Source: Chrysomallon squamiferum (lineage: Eukaryota > Mollusca > Gastropoda > Neomphalida > Peltospiridae). Taken from it: DNA of 64,000 nt. The notes beneath the pieces are model-generated. The model was not told where the DNA came from and made no database searches. It saw only the letters and a program-made list of their open reading frames with translations. The translations under genes and the position numbers were made by a program. The stretch covers positions 1,491,686 through 1,555,685 of the forward strand of contig CM022678.1 of assembly GCA_012295275.1 (NCBI GenBank), in the 5' to 3' direction. Below, piece by piece: positions 48,851 to 62,700 of the stretch (positions are counted from its first letter, which is position 1; each line of letters opens with the position of its first letter).

Positions 48851-49542
48851 CTTGTCATAAGTCAGAATTGCTTGTGCGTTTGCTTTTTTTATTAATTTTT
48901 CCAAGCTGTTCTAATTCAACAAAACAGATAGATTTCAGAGATCGTCAGCTGCCTACTGATCATACTTAATGTAAAGTTTAATTTTTCTCAAATGCAACGA
49001 AATGCAGCTAATTAAACACAGCAAAAATTAAGAGAACTGCAAGCAGAGTTAATTATGCATCTGTCTAATGGATTCTTCTTCATTTCGTTATCTTCTGGGT
49101 TTGCTGATTTTCTTGATGTTGGTTCGATGACTGGTCGATTGGTTTCCGTTAGAGGTAACTGACTGGTTAGTTGGTTAGTTCGTTGTTTAATTGATTATTC
49201 ACTCGTCACGAATACTGAAAACATTAATACTAATGTCGAGCCTTTAGTTCTATTATCCCTAATATGTCGTCTACTAAGTGTTGGACGTTTTTAAAAGGGT
49301 AAACATAACTGTAACGACAATAACGATGGCAATCACAATGCCGGTAATTGCTGTAACCTTGGCCATTTTCCCCAAGTTTCTCGCCTCCTCATAATCGCCA
49401 ATGTCTGACGCAGTTCGGGACTGGAAAATAAACAGAAAACAGATTTATGAAATCCTGCGGCCATTTCGGGCGATATAATTATGTCTGTGTCTGGTATATA
49501 GATGATTTTTCGTATAAATATGTTTAGATGCCATGTTGTTGG

Positions 49543-49676
49543 AGGTGCGTGTTTGTGGGTGTATGTGTGTGTGTGTTAGTTGCGGGCGGATAGCTGAGTG
49601 AGGGTGGGTGAGTGTGGGTGTGTGTGTTAGTTGGGGTGGATGGCTGAGTGAGGGTGGGTGAGTGTGGGTGTGTACG
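49543..49676. repeat. GT-rich VNTR in dispanin D intron 4, about two copies
   Basis: Short homologue of the array at 30,800-31,905. Confidence 0.8.
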
Positions 49677-52600
49677 TATATGTTTCTACTACAGCACGCA
49701 CGTCTTCGTGTAAAACTACTAATTCAGTGAAGAAAGACACAGATTGTAATTTTCTGATAACTTAATATCTGTGAGACCAGAGTAAAATATCTAATACAAT
49801 TAAACAAATTAAAATATTTAGTTTTATTTGCTAGAATCTTGATAAATGATATGAATAAATTAGTCATAAATTGGAAATTAAAAAGATGTAGAAATGTCAT
49901 CCACCAGAGTAACCTCCCTCCAGTTATATCGCTGTTTATGTTGTCATTAAGCCTAACGACAAATGAGCAAATAGTGCTAAGTTCTAAATATTAACAGTCT
50001 TTGATCATTAAAATCATCTTCATTAGACACCTAATAGCCCTGCTCTTCCTGTGAAATACGCCAGAATCATTAGAAATCATTTTTAACAGTATGAGATAAA
50101 CAACTTATAAAATACAACAAGCATATTACACAAATTGCCTAATCCTAGTCATTTCTTGAAATGTCTGATCATTTTAGACATTACTCGAATAGAGCGGTTG
50201 TCTTAGACATTAGTGAAGTGATTGATTATTACAGCCATTTCACGTCCTGGCAGGTCTTACAGAGTAACTGTGACACACTCACATATTCACACGAAAATAT
50301 TTAGTTCTCCAGATTACTTACCTGAACTGAACAGAAGATAGCGATTATTGCCATGGGGAAGTTGAAACAAAAAGATATGAGAGACAGGATCATGTAATCA
50401 GGGGGCGACCTGGAGGACGAACATTCAAAGTGTCTGCTGGAGGACGAACATTCAAAGTGATTCTTGGTTGTCGAATAATCTTTACATGTAAAAAATAGAA
50501 TATATTATACACACATAGAAAATATATATTTACATACACAGACACCCATACACTTGCACACGGATTAATGTTCATAATTCGTATAGCAATAATGCAGAAG
50601 TTATTGCTGTTTGGAATGATGATGTGGTACTCCAACCACAGAAACGGATGCCGTCTTATTGTGTGCTCTTCAGCAGCAGGCACATTTTCCCTAGCAAGCA
50701 GCTTAGTTTTCTAGTCCAATTCGCTGCGTGTACATTATGATAAGGAAAGGAAATGGAAGCATCAGTCCCATGAAGTACATGTTTTGTAAGTGTTGTGCTG
50801 TTTGCCTGGTGAACATTGTTAATTTCATCAAGTGTGATCACTTTGCGGTCCGCGCCGCTTCCTTTAATAACACTAACAGCTACTTAAACATTTATTGTTG
50901 TAAGGTTTTACTGAAACTCACATCAAAGCTTAAAGTTAATAACTGCAGGAACCAGTGCAAGAAATACGTCAATATTCATATGTTCGACGATCTTTCCTTT
51001 TTGCAAGTGCAATAACAATAGTAGGTGTGTATCAGTTTTAAAACTATGTTGTTGTTTTTTTATTATTTCCAGAATAACTAAAAATATAAAACAAATGCTT
51101 GATGTGTATTGTCTTGGGACAGAGTCACTAATTTTGCAGAGAATCTACTTACGACTATTGGAATGTTTCTTGTTTCTCGTTCGTGTCCATATCGCGGTAA
51201 TGGAAGTTCATAGTTCGCTTCCAGCTGATCGTATGCTGGTGGAGGTCCATAATTTGCTTCTAGTTGATCGTATGCTGGTGGTGGCTAAAATAAATCATCA
51301 TCGTCATCTTGGTCATTATTATTATTATTACTGGTGTTGTTGTTTTCGTAGTTATCCATATTATTATTATTACTATTATTATTATTATTATTATTATTAT
51401 TTGTTTATTTAGTTATAATAGCTGTTGTTGTTATTACATAGGTAAGTTCACACAGATATTCGGATGAACACAAAAGGAAGATCGATTCCCATAGAAAAAA
51501 ATCAATTACGTGTCGTAAATATCAAATTAATGAAATTAACAACCAGCGAAAGAAAAAATAATTAAAGTAATATAAAGAATAAATGAATCAAATGATATAC
51601 TGTATAGTAATACTAATACTACTACTACTAATAATAATAGTAATTATAATAATAACAATAATAATAGTAATAATAATATTATTATTAACAACATCATCAT
51701 CTTCATCGTCATTATCGCTATCATTATTATTTGTGTTTGATCAGAACGTGAAGCAAGGTGCTAACTGTGATAAGTTGTGTGAAAAACGTCACTGTGTTAA
51801 CACAAACTCATCGTGTGACGTAGACAGAAAAATGTGACGTTGCAGTTTCGAATGGAGCAGACTGTAGAGAACGTAATCACTGCGTGTTTTATCAAATAAA
51901 ACAAAAATAATGATCAAAAATGCTACATTTCATTGAAATTCAACTCGTTCAGTTGTAGTTTTAATTTTTTGAATGAAATAAGAATACAATATAATAAATA
52001 AAATAATATAAAAATAACAATAATAGAAACGGAACTTTGTGTGTGGAGAAACAAATTTATATTTTTATATTTTGAAACAACTTACATATTGTGGTGGATC
52101 TTCGTAACCAGTTTCTGAAATAAATTTTAAATATAGATATGAAACATACGTATTTTTGATTGAAGATGAAATACAGAAACCTCGATTACATTTGCCTTTC
52201 ATTGTTCTGTTACACAGCATATAAAGTGACAAGAAAGAAAAACAGGAAGAAAAAAAGAAAATAATTCCAAATGTCCATGTGACGGAACCTCATTAGTGAC
52301 TTCGCCACACTTGTTTTTAATCAGAATTTTGTGTAGTAAATTACATGATATTCGTATATTTGTACATACCCATCGAACGCAGAATGTCTGCTACATTTTA
52401 TATTCATATCATATTACGGTAATATTTATTTAGCTACCGTGTATAATCATGTTTATAAATTTATATGTTTACAGTTCTTCAATGTTTAGCTAATTAATGT
52501 GGGAAAATGGGGTAATTACACGAGAACTAAATAGCAGAGAGTATGCAGACATTCATAGGCTGTTTAGAAGCTGTATTATATAATCAGGGGAAGTTCTGTT

Positions 52601-52864
52601 ATTTTGTAAACTGAGAAACACTGGGATTAACAAACTCAAAATTGGCGTTAAAGTTGCAAAGTAAATTCAGAAAGGCTGTCTGCAGAGGAGAATACTGAAC
52701 GCTTGTGCGCTGACTTTAAACGTGGTAAATCCGTTTTAAACGAGATCTTTTGATCCGTTCGCCTTCTTGCGACACGTCGTTAGATTGGTTAGAACATTAA
52801 AGTAACCAACTGGGCTATTTGCTTTTACATTATGTCGTTGACTAAATTATATATGTTACCATTG

Positions 52865-52962
52865 CAGTTGACGTTCCAAAACATCTTGTCATCAAACACG
52901 AAAGACAGAGAGTTAGTTCTAGCTGCGGTAACATAAACTTTAGACTTTTGAAGATAAATGTT
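52865..52962 (+). mobile_element. LINE 3'-end remnant in dispanin D intron 1
   Basis: Homologue of 25,228-25,362 with an internal deletion. A poly-A run of about 30 bases follows at about 52,995-53,024. Confidence 0.65.
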
Positions 52963-52992
52963 TTTAATTTTATTTTTTGGAGTGTGGTTTGA

Positions 52993-53026
<34 letters not shown>

Positions 53027-53329
53027 AACAACAACAATTGAATGAATTTATTGACTTACAGGTTGATTGGTTGAACAGCCGATTGATCCATGCATGGATC
53101 GGCTGATTGACCGATCAATTTGAATAGCCAATTAAGTTAATAATTAAAAAGGTAAGAATAAAAAATACACTTACGTACTTTCAGACGATACTAACCCGGT
53201 TATGCAATTTTAAAAATGTACATAATAAACCTAAATAAGTTAACTACGTTCATGCTTTATTCTTTTCTTTTTTTTCTTTTTTTTTTACAGGTGTTTATAG
53301 CATTTTTTAAATCAATAAAAAGACCACTG

Positions 53330-53968
53330 ACAAAAAGAAGAAGAACAAAAAAAAAAGAAGAAAAGAACAGATTGGAATTGTTGGACCAGAGGGAAGCAGC
53401 CAAAAAGATCAAGGAAACATCAACAGCAGCCGAGGACAGAACAAACAAACAGGACGCAACCAACACGGACCAGTGACGAATACGAGACATTCAACGAATT
53501 AGAGTTATAATTAGAGTTAGAGTGCCGGAAACAACAATGAGAGACAAGCATCAACGAAACATCGCAACCAATTCGTAACGATCCGATATTCTGGACACTC
53601 CCTTGTGTTCTGTAATCCTAACGAGAACCCACTTTCTGCGACAGACACGCCCGCTGACTTGTCAGAAAGCGAGCCAGTCGTAGAGCTTGCTCTGATTAGC
53701 ACGTTATATCTTTTCAAGGTTCAAGGTTCAAGGCCACCGTGACGGTCCACAGATTAACTTTTGTTTGTTTTCAGCTTGTATTCATAATATTAACAGGTCC
53801 AGCAATACAACTTCTGTGTCTAGGCTTTTATTTATCTGTTTTAAGGAATAGGTACTGTTGGGGGTTTATTCATTCTTTCTTTTCTTATTTATTTATCTTT
53901 TTAATTTATTTTTATATTATTTGTCACGTTTTCATTTAATGCTGTGTTATTAGGGTATCGACTAAATG
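53330..53968. repeat. Block D copy of the segment absent from B
   Basis: The plus-strand coding-like stretch here lacks the stop seen in A and C (GAA instead of TAA in the AGATTG-AATTG context). The hexanucleotide array is reduced to degenerate units at 53,499-53,522. Confidence 0.7.
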
Positions 53969-54235
53969 GCAGTAAGCCAAGTAAGCTATGAATAGACCTT
54001 CCTGCTTCTAGCGTGTGAACTTTACACATTTCTTGTTTTTATTATTGTCACATAGTATTATTATTATTGTTACTACTATTGCTACTACTATTTTGTAAAG
54101 TATTTATAATTATGTATACAAACACACATAGGTGTCTATACATTGGCCGTTCTGTAAACAAACATCGCAAATAACACGTGATTCGCCTACTAAATGTCGA
54201 ACAATACAACAAGCAAACACACAGACACTAAGCCA

Positions 54236-54517
54236 CAGGTGTTCAACGTGGGGTGTCCAGCCTTTTTTCTGGGGGTCGCGAGATCGTTCTTGAGCGAGGG
54301 AAATGGTTTAGCTTGTTTCAACATGACTTGGAAGGAGGAATAAAAAAACACGTGTTTGGGACCCGTAGTAGTGAACATAGATTCCTTTTGTACTGTCTTT
54401 GGTTGATGAAAATATGGTAAGCCCAGGTATTAATGAGTCAGCAATGTTAAAGGAGATTATGGGTCATATTGAGTTGCTCACAAGGGGTTACTGTATGAAA
54501 AAGGTTGAAAACCAGTG
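54236..54517. mobile_element. hAT-like MITE in block D
   Basis: Homologue of 26,597-26,858. Flanks read CTAAGCCA and ATAAGCCA, a likely imperfect target-site duplication. Confidence 0.6.
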
Positions 54518-55102
54518 CAATAAGCCAAACGCTTGTCAATTTTGTGTCAGTGAACAGCTGTCTGAATATATTGCTAGTGTAACTCTTCTGCTCATTTGAT
54601 TTGCTGGGAAACATTCTCAGTTCAGCTGTTTCATTTACACGTATTTGTATCCCTTATTTCCGTTAAATGCAGGCTTCGAAAATACGTACAGATTGTTACA
54701 TCTTTCTCTAGTGTTTTTGTGTATTACAGCTATAAACGACTTGTGTAATCTAGCCCATCGATATATCTTTTATTTAGACTACAGTCAGTGTAGGTTGTTT
54801 TATGTTGTTTTTCATTAGATACTAATGTATCAGGACTTACCTCGTCTGGTCTCCATTTTCTTATGTGTCGTTATTTTTGAACATTGAGCCAGGAGAACAT
54901 ACAGTGTCACTGGCTCCTTTCCAACGTTTATCGTCCTCTGTTTGACACAGCACGTCTGACGTAAACTTTTCAACAACACCTGCCTCGTGTTAGAGCTCTG
55001 GCTGGACTCTAACGAGATAATAATCTACAGTTTTTTTCTTTGTCTTTCTTGATTGAGTTGGTGTCAGATTATCAAGTATGCACCACTGTTTACACTACTT
55101 CA

Positions 55103-55135
<33 letters not shown>

Positions 55136-55139
55136 CATT

Positions 55140-57130
55140 GTACAGTTAAAATCATTTATCACATGTTGTAAAATACCTATTGATTAGTAAGAGGTAACGA
55201 ATGTTTAATATTCAAAATTAATAGTTATTACGTAACAGAGAAATTCTTTTAGCTCAATTAAATATTGATAAATTATCTGCTCAATACAGTTTAAGTTTGA
55301 GATATGCCACAATCAGACCGTGAAAACACTTAATACAAAACTGATAACACTCAAGAAATAAATGACTGATAAACTAGATATATAAATAAATTAAAACGTA
55401 ATAAAAGAAATCTGGATATCAGCGTACACACACACACACATACACACACATATACGTTCATGTATAAATGCATTCATACATAACATAGGTAGTTATACAT
55501 TACATTACTGTACTTTACAAATGGAATATTTTAAATGTCAAACATGTCAAATATTATATTTGTTTTTTACTTTCTAAACAAGTAACGAAAGACAATACGC
55601 CAAAAATCAACGATCACGCTGTCATCTGTAACAGTTGACAAACCAAGCGTTTAACGATTGAATTGCAAACTGGTACAAAACTGTGGTATGTATTGCCGAC
55701 TGATTTGTCATATTAAATGTATTTAAAATGTATCCTGCTGCTAAGTGAAGAGATATAGCTGGTACCTTGTGAATGATAAACCTGATAAATATATCAACTA
55801 AACTGTATTATATCATATAGCCGATGATTAAAACTGATATCATCATTAAAATTATCATCATCAACAACATATTCTTCATCATTATTATAATTAAACTTTT
55901 GCTGTTGTTGTTGTTGTTGTTGTTGTTGTGGTTGTTATACCAAAACGCATACAAAGTCGTTAACCGGCAAGTGGACACTGAATTGATGACTTCAACTTGT
56001 GGTGTTACTTTTCATGTCCAGCTTCGCGTTACTAGCTAACTTTGACCAGGAACATTTAAAGTACAAGTCGCTGTATGCGGGGAAATTAACTACATTAACT
56101 GTGTCTATATTAGATATAAATTAAACATGAGTATGATGATGAATATATCAGTATTATTAATACCAATAATACAAAGAAGAAGAAGGACAACAGCAACAAC
56201 AATAATAATGATATTAATAATAATAATAATTATAAGAGATTAATGAATTAATAAATGAATAAATAAAACAATATTTTGTGGGGTGGTTACTGTTTGGAAT
56301 GGTATTCTATTGTTGATAATTTATATTTGTCCTGTAATTGAGGCTGACGTTACAAACTATATTGTATATAAGAATCACTGCTAAACTTTCGATATCTTAT
56401 ATTTACATTTAGTCTTATAATTGCACCTTATGCCCAAATCGTATGTTATTATTTGAGGAGCAGAGATCTGACTATAGCTAGCACCTTATTGGGGTAATAT
56501 GTAAAAACAAGAAAACACAGAAATAATCATACTATTTAGATGCTAGTAGCAGTATTGTGTTTTATTAAAAATTGTCTAAACAGTGTTCTTTATTCGGCGT
56601 CAGAGAGAGACTACAAGACGTACAGACGAGTGAGTAACTCCACACTCGAACCGATGCGAGGAAAACTTTCTGTTTGTCTTTACAGACATTTCACATGATC
56701 AGTTGTTTCCGTCTAAGAAATAATTCTTGTTATTTATTTAATTTATTACTATTATTTATTAATGATCATAGTCGATCCCGCACACATTTCAATGTAGCTG
56801 ACGATGTTGATGATAATGATGATGATGATGATGATGACAGTAATAATAATAATAATAACAATAATAATAATAATAATAACAAAAGAAGTAACAATGGCAA
56901 TGTCACGTGACAGTATTTAAAGAGCTCGTATTCGTGTCTAGGGGTTTAAAAACACTATGACAAGGATTGGTAAATATTAACTGTCACAGTAAATTGCATC
57001 TAGACATGTGTACAAATAACACATCAGGGAAAACACAGTTTGAGTTACTTTTTCATATTCAGGACATATTTTCTTATGATAACAAACTGTTTACGGTTTT
57101 GAGGAAAGCTGAGTTCAGGGCAGAAGTTAA
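55140..57130. other. Flank of dispanin D, no gene seen
   Basis: Close match to 27,500-29,550 in block A, with short GTT and GAT/AAT arrays and no coding structure. Confidence 0.6.
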
Positions 57131-57141
57131 TATACAGACAG

Positions 57142-57339
57142 CGGTCCAGTGATCCAACTTACGAGTTTTCCGAGTCACGAGCAGTCGCCCGGTCAGTGTT
57201 GTGCTAGTACGAGGGTAGTAGTTTCACGATATGTAACATACTGAAGCAGAAGGAGTCGATAAAGGTTTGATATACGAGTAAATTGAGTTACGAGCTCGGT
57301 CACGGTGCGAATTAAACTCGTAAGTCAAGGTACCAATGT
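57142..57339. mobile_element. Decayed copy of the Tigger-type MITE in block D
   Basis: Homologous to 29,558-29,979 but with one internal unit only and a damaged left end. The right end still reads CTCGTAAGTCAAGGTACC. Confidence 0.7.
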
Positions 57340-57728
57340 TTTTGTTTCCTTTCTTGTTTCAAGTCTCACCCACCCATCCACCCACACACCCCACACAAAC
57401 ACGCACACACACACACATGGATGTAACTACTGAAAAATTATTTCTACCAGTTTTCTAGCTGTTAATGTGTTTATTCTGAGTTTTTTCATGCACGCTACAG
57501 TAAATATTTTGTAAATTTAGAAATAAATTAAGAAACAAAACAACTATAAAATAAGATAAGCAGTTAATTCTTTATTACAGACGAATATCTATAATTTTCT
57601 GATCAGTCCACATAAAACTGGCTGAAGCACAGTTAAACAGTAATGAAGTCACTTATTCATAACACTAACTCCAAGACGTTTCGCAGATCGTCAGATTTGT
57701 TTGTTGTAAAGAAACATTACAAACAATG

Positions 57729-58069
<341 letters not shown>

Positions 58070-58910
58070 GGAGAAGTTTAATGAAAACAAATGGAACGAT
58101 CAAATTTGTACAGCCAATTTATTTATTAACTTCTGCGTCGGTTGTCTTGCTATAAAACTGATTTTATTTCTATTCAAAGAAACATGCGCGCGTCTCAGTT
58201 ATCGTTCGAATTTAGTGACTTTTCTATTTATAACTAAACGTATTAATTCAATACACGATTTTCTCAGCACGCCACACCACGTGATCATATCTTTGTTTAA
58301 CAGTGTTTACCTCCCCTGTTACGATACGTTCTTAGTAAATAAATTACGTTTCATCTAACCTAACAGTTACCTGAACTCGAGTACGTTCATCATTTTCTGA
58401 AGTGCAGAAAATAAGGTAAGTTATATATATATATTATTAATGTATTTATTTATTATCAATTTACTTGAAGAAACTTTAATGTGCAATTTTTTTATATTTT
58501 AGTAATTAAAATCATAGTATATGTGATGACGTCTACAGACGCCATGATATTAAATAGCCAGTTTGTTTTGTTTTAAAAGCCACTGTAATACACTGATTAC
58601 ATCTATGACTATCTGGTGGGAAGTACGACTGTTCTTTTATAATATATTTAGAACACTTTGTCTGATTTTTATCAACAGCAAGTCAAATATATAAAATTAG
58701 TAATTGATGATTCTAACATACTGCTTTCTGAGCATACACCTCAATTTTCAGTGTGTGTGTGTGTGTGTGTGTGTAACGAATTTCCAGTATATATCAACAC
58801 ACACTTTGATCTGTTGTTTATACAGTAATTTAGTTTAACTATTTACATTTATTCACACCGACGCACACGCACATAAAAGAAGTTTATTATTTTCTTACAG
58901 TCGAATATTT
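58070..58910. other. Spacer right of the CA array, no gene supported
   Basis: A 96-codon open frame follows the CA array to 58,358, but it merges with the repeat and shows no splice sites or family resemblance. A short GT run is near 58,752. Confidence 0.5.
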
Positions 58911-59029
58911 TAAATGAAAACAACCACAATAACAAAACAATTTCGCACTCACCAAAACATATCTACAACTCATCAACAACCTTCACTCATCCCAGTCACT
59001 TCAGTTCAGCTTTTCACTTCATTCTGTTC

Positions 59030-59200
59030 ATCCCACCTCTCACTTCATACTATTCACCCCACCTGTCACCTCATTCTATTCACCCCACCTGTAACTTCAT
59101 TCTGTTCACCCACCCTCTCACGTCATTCTGTTCACCCCACCTGTCACCTCATTCTCTTCACCCCACCTGTCACCTCATTCTGTTCACCCCACCTGTCACT
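59030..59200. repeat. 30-bp minisatellite, about 6 copies
   Basis: Unit built on TTCACCCCACCTGTCACCTC followed by ATTCTG, with small variations. Confidence 0.85.
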
Positions 59201-59388
59201 AAGTATGTACAAATTTGTTTTTGAGTCTCTAAGGCCACACAGTCACGACGACACGTTCAAACAACTACTACCACCTCCCACATGATTTGCGACGTGTTCC
59301 GCTCTTCACTAATTCTTCAAACATTTACTCATGACGTTTGTTAATGTATGTAAAGGTACGGTGTGCAATTACTGAAAACAGCACGAGT

Positions 59389-59390
<2 letters not shown>

Positions 59391-59432
<42 letters not shown>

Positions 59433-59504
59433 CCATTAACAGCTTAATTCGTTCTATTCTGATATACGAGTCAAAAAAAGGTAGGGAACGAATTTATATT
59501 TATA

Positions 59505-59566
<62 letters not shown>
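59391..59566. repeat. Poly-A run and (TA)n array
   Basis: About 40 A at 59,391-59,430 and a TA run at about 59,511-59,566. Confidence 0.95.
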
Positions 59567-59569
<3 letters not shown>

Positions 59570-59713
59570 GTAGTATAATTATAAATACTGCATTGAAATT
59601 ACAGACAGATGTATAGACTAACAGACATAGACACACACACGCACATATTTTAAATAATAATCACACTTAAAACGTAATTGCTGTTGCAGAAGCTTACTGT
59701 TTGTAAAAGAAAG

Positions 59714-62700
59714 ATGTCGCAGCTGTCACGTGTTTGGACTAAGAAACGAATTCCTGACGACGAACTGGACGTCTTTCTGAACGGAAACCCCACCCACAGA
59801 ACAGGACCGCAGCACTTCCTGTACAAACCCAACCATGACGACAGTCTCGGGGCAAATGTCCAACCATCCACTTCCGGTGCGAAAAGTGCGAGACTTCAGA
59901 AATCGCGCCAGAATAAAACTGCGTTATTAGCAATAAGAGATCGAGACGGCGTTTACAAATCTTTGGACGCGAATTCTAAAATTCCCATTTCTCTGAGTCT
60001 TCCGATGGGGCCAGACATTCATTATCGGGACTACGGGTCTTATAAACCGTATCACTCGTATGCTCCTTACAAACCAAATTCAGCTTGTCCCGTGGATCAG
60101 TTTAAACAAAGGACAAACTCTAAAAACAATAAAACAGTAAGAACAGTTAAGAAGACAACTTTCAAAGAAACGGAAAAAGCAGCCCCTAAGATTTCAAAAC
60201 AAGAGAAAAAAGTTACTGCCCAAGATAAAAAATTTAATGTTCAAGAAAAGGTTGCCATTAGCAACGGACATACAAACCTCATCCCACAGGAAGTCAGAGA
60301 GGAAAAGAAGAATTCAAGGGCAGATAATCACGTTGTGGAAAAACGGAAAGACAACGCTGTGACGTCAGAAAAGAAAACAGGATACTTTGACGACTACGTG
60401 ACGAGTTGGAAACCGCTGAGCCTGCGACGAGCTGTGAACGCGTCGCTAGTTGGACGGGCCTGGAGACGCGTGTACGAGGTAAACACACAAAACTAGAGTG
60501 AGTCTGGAGACGCGTGTACGAGGTAAACACACAAAACTAGAGTGAGTCTGGAGACGCGTGTACCAGGTAAACAAACAAAACTAGAGTGAGTCTGGAGGCG
60601 CGTGTAAACACACAAAACTGAGCGAGTCTGGAGGCGCGTGTAAACACACAAAACTGAGCGAGTCTGGAGGCGCGTGTAAACAAAGAAAACTGAGCGAGTC
60701 TGGAGGCGCGTATACGAGGTAAACAAAGAAAACTGAGCGAGTCTGGAGGCGCGTATACGAGGTAAACAAACAAAACTGAGCGAGTCTGGAGGCGCGTGTA
60801 AACAAAGAAAACTGAGCGAGTCTGGAGGCGCGTGTAAACAAACAAAACTGAGGGAGTCTGGAGGCGCGTGTAAACAAAGAAAACTGAGCGAGTCTGGAGG
60901 CGCGTATACGAGGTAAACAAACAAAACTGAGCGAGTCTGGAGGCGCGTGTAAACAAACAAAACTGAGCGAGTCTGGAGGCGCGTGTACGAGGTAAACACA
61001 CAAAACTGAGCGAGTCTGGAGGCGCGTGTACGAGGTAAACACACAAAACTGAGCGAGTCTGGAGACGCGTGTACGAGGTAAACACACAAAACTGAGCGAG
61101 TCTGGAGGCGCGTGTAAACACACAAAACTGAGCGAGTCTGGAGGCGCGTATACGAGGTAAACAAACAAAACTGAGCGAGTCTGGAGGCGCGTGTACGAGG
61201 TAAACAAACAAAAGTGAGCGAGTCTGGAGACGCGTGTACGAGGTAAACACACAAAACTGAGCGAGTCTGGAGTCGCGTGTAAACAAAGAAAACTGAGCGA
61301 GTCTGGAGGCGCGTGTACGAGGTAAACAAACAAAACTGAGCGAGTCTGGAGACGCGTGTACGAGGTAAACACACAAAACTGAGCGAGTCTGGAGGCGCGT
61401 GTAAACAAAGAAAACTGAGCGAGTCTGGAGGCGCGTATACGAGGTAAACAAACAAAACTGAGCGAGTCTGGAGGCGCGTATACGAGGTAAACTAACAAAA
61501 CTGAGCGAGTCTGGAGGCGCGTGTAAACAAAGAAAACTGAGCGAGTCTGGAGGCGCGTGTAAACAAAGAAAACTGAGCGAGTCTGGAGGCGCGTGTAAAC
61601 AAACAAAACTGAGGTAGTCTGGAGGCGCGTGTAAACAAAGAAAACTGAGCGAATCTGGAGGCGCGTATACGAGGTAAACAAACAAAACTGAGCGAGTCTG
61701 GAGGCGCGTGTACGAGGTAAACACACAAAACTGAACGAGCCTGGAGACGCGTGTACGAGGTAAACAAACAAAACTGAGCGAGTCTGGAGGCGCGTGTACG
61801 AGGTAAACACACAAACCTGAGCGGAGTTTAACCACACACACAAAGTCTGACATCCTGACATACTTGTCTGTGTCTGTCTGTGTATTTGTTTACTTGTCTG
61901 TGTCTGTCTGTGTATTTGTTTACTTGTTTGTGTCTGTCTGTGTATTACTAAGGAAATACTAATACACACGTAAATTATGTTCAACGTCAACACACATGCA
62001 GTTAGTACAATATTCCCTCGCTATTCGCGGGGGTTACGTTCTTTACCCCCCCGCGAATAGCGAAAAACCGCGAATATTGGATGCAGTTTTAAAACGTCTA
62101 TTATGAGATTATATACGGTACTAAATGCTTCCCAAACACTTTCTAAAGACACTCTTACTCATTAATACAGTAATAATGTAGTAATATTGCATGCAGTTAT
62201 GTATTTCACTAATGTAGTAATGATAATGTAAACACATTTTAATTTTGTACTGAAACAATATTTTAATCAGAAAGAAATGTAAGTACATGAGGACAGTAAC
62301 ACCGCATAGCATAGTTACCCATACAGTATTACTGCACCGTAAAGTCATTTTCTATGCGTACAACATATGCATTAGAATTGACAGAAAGTGGAACAAATTT
62401 AAAGGCAAAACAGACAGATAAATACAGTACGCACAGTTCAGGTAATAATATGCAATTAAAAACATTATTAATACACGGTCACAAAAAATATGCACTGTAT
62501 ATACAGTGTATGCATTTATAAAAAAAATACGTACTGTATTGCAATAATAATTGAAAAAATTTGATATTGTTTGTGCGGTTTACCGAGCATTTGTTTTTAT
62601 GACGTTATGACGCTAGCCTGGTATACCAGCATACGATGCGATAGGGTTAAGAGCCTAACCCGCGAATATGCGGGGCCGCGAATGGGGAACCGCGAATAGG

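Larger units (their letters stand above)
49274..54856 (-). pseudogene. Dispanin/CD225 gene D, one-base deletion in the TM1 exon
   Basis: Exons 54856-54841, 52114-52086, 51284-51153, 50479-50322 and 49420-49274. The structure equals copy A, including PPQY, two PPPAYDQLEANY repeats and the doubled LNVRPP. The G run at about 50,400-50,405 has five G where A and C have six, so exon 4 is 158 bp and the frame ends shortly after RPPGRP, before helix 1. Everything else, including the last exon and all splice sites, is intact. This is either a recent pseudogene or a homopolymer error in the assembly; with the missing base the protein would be about 160 residues. Confidence 0.75.
47590..57605. repeat. 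Tandem segmental duplication block D
   Basis: Nearly identical to A and C over the gene, and shares the long 5' flank with A (28.0-30.28 kb matches 55.56-57.6 kb). A strongly expanded 29/35-bp minisatellite lies at its start. Confidence 0.85.

Noticed and set aside
60493-61993. Reading frames of 300-470 codons on the minus strand
   Set aside because: All derive from a stop-free minisatellite unit; there is no start context, domain or non-repeat portion.
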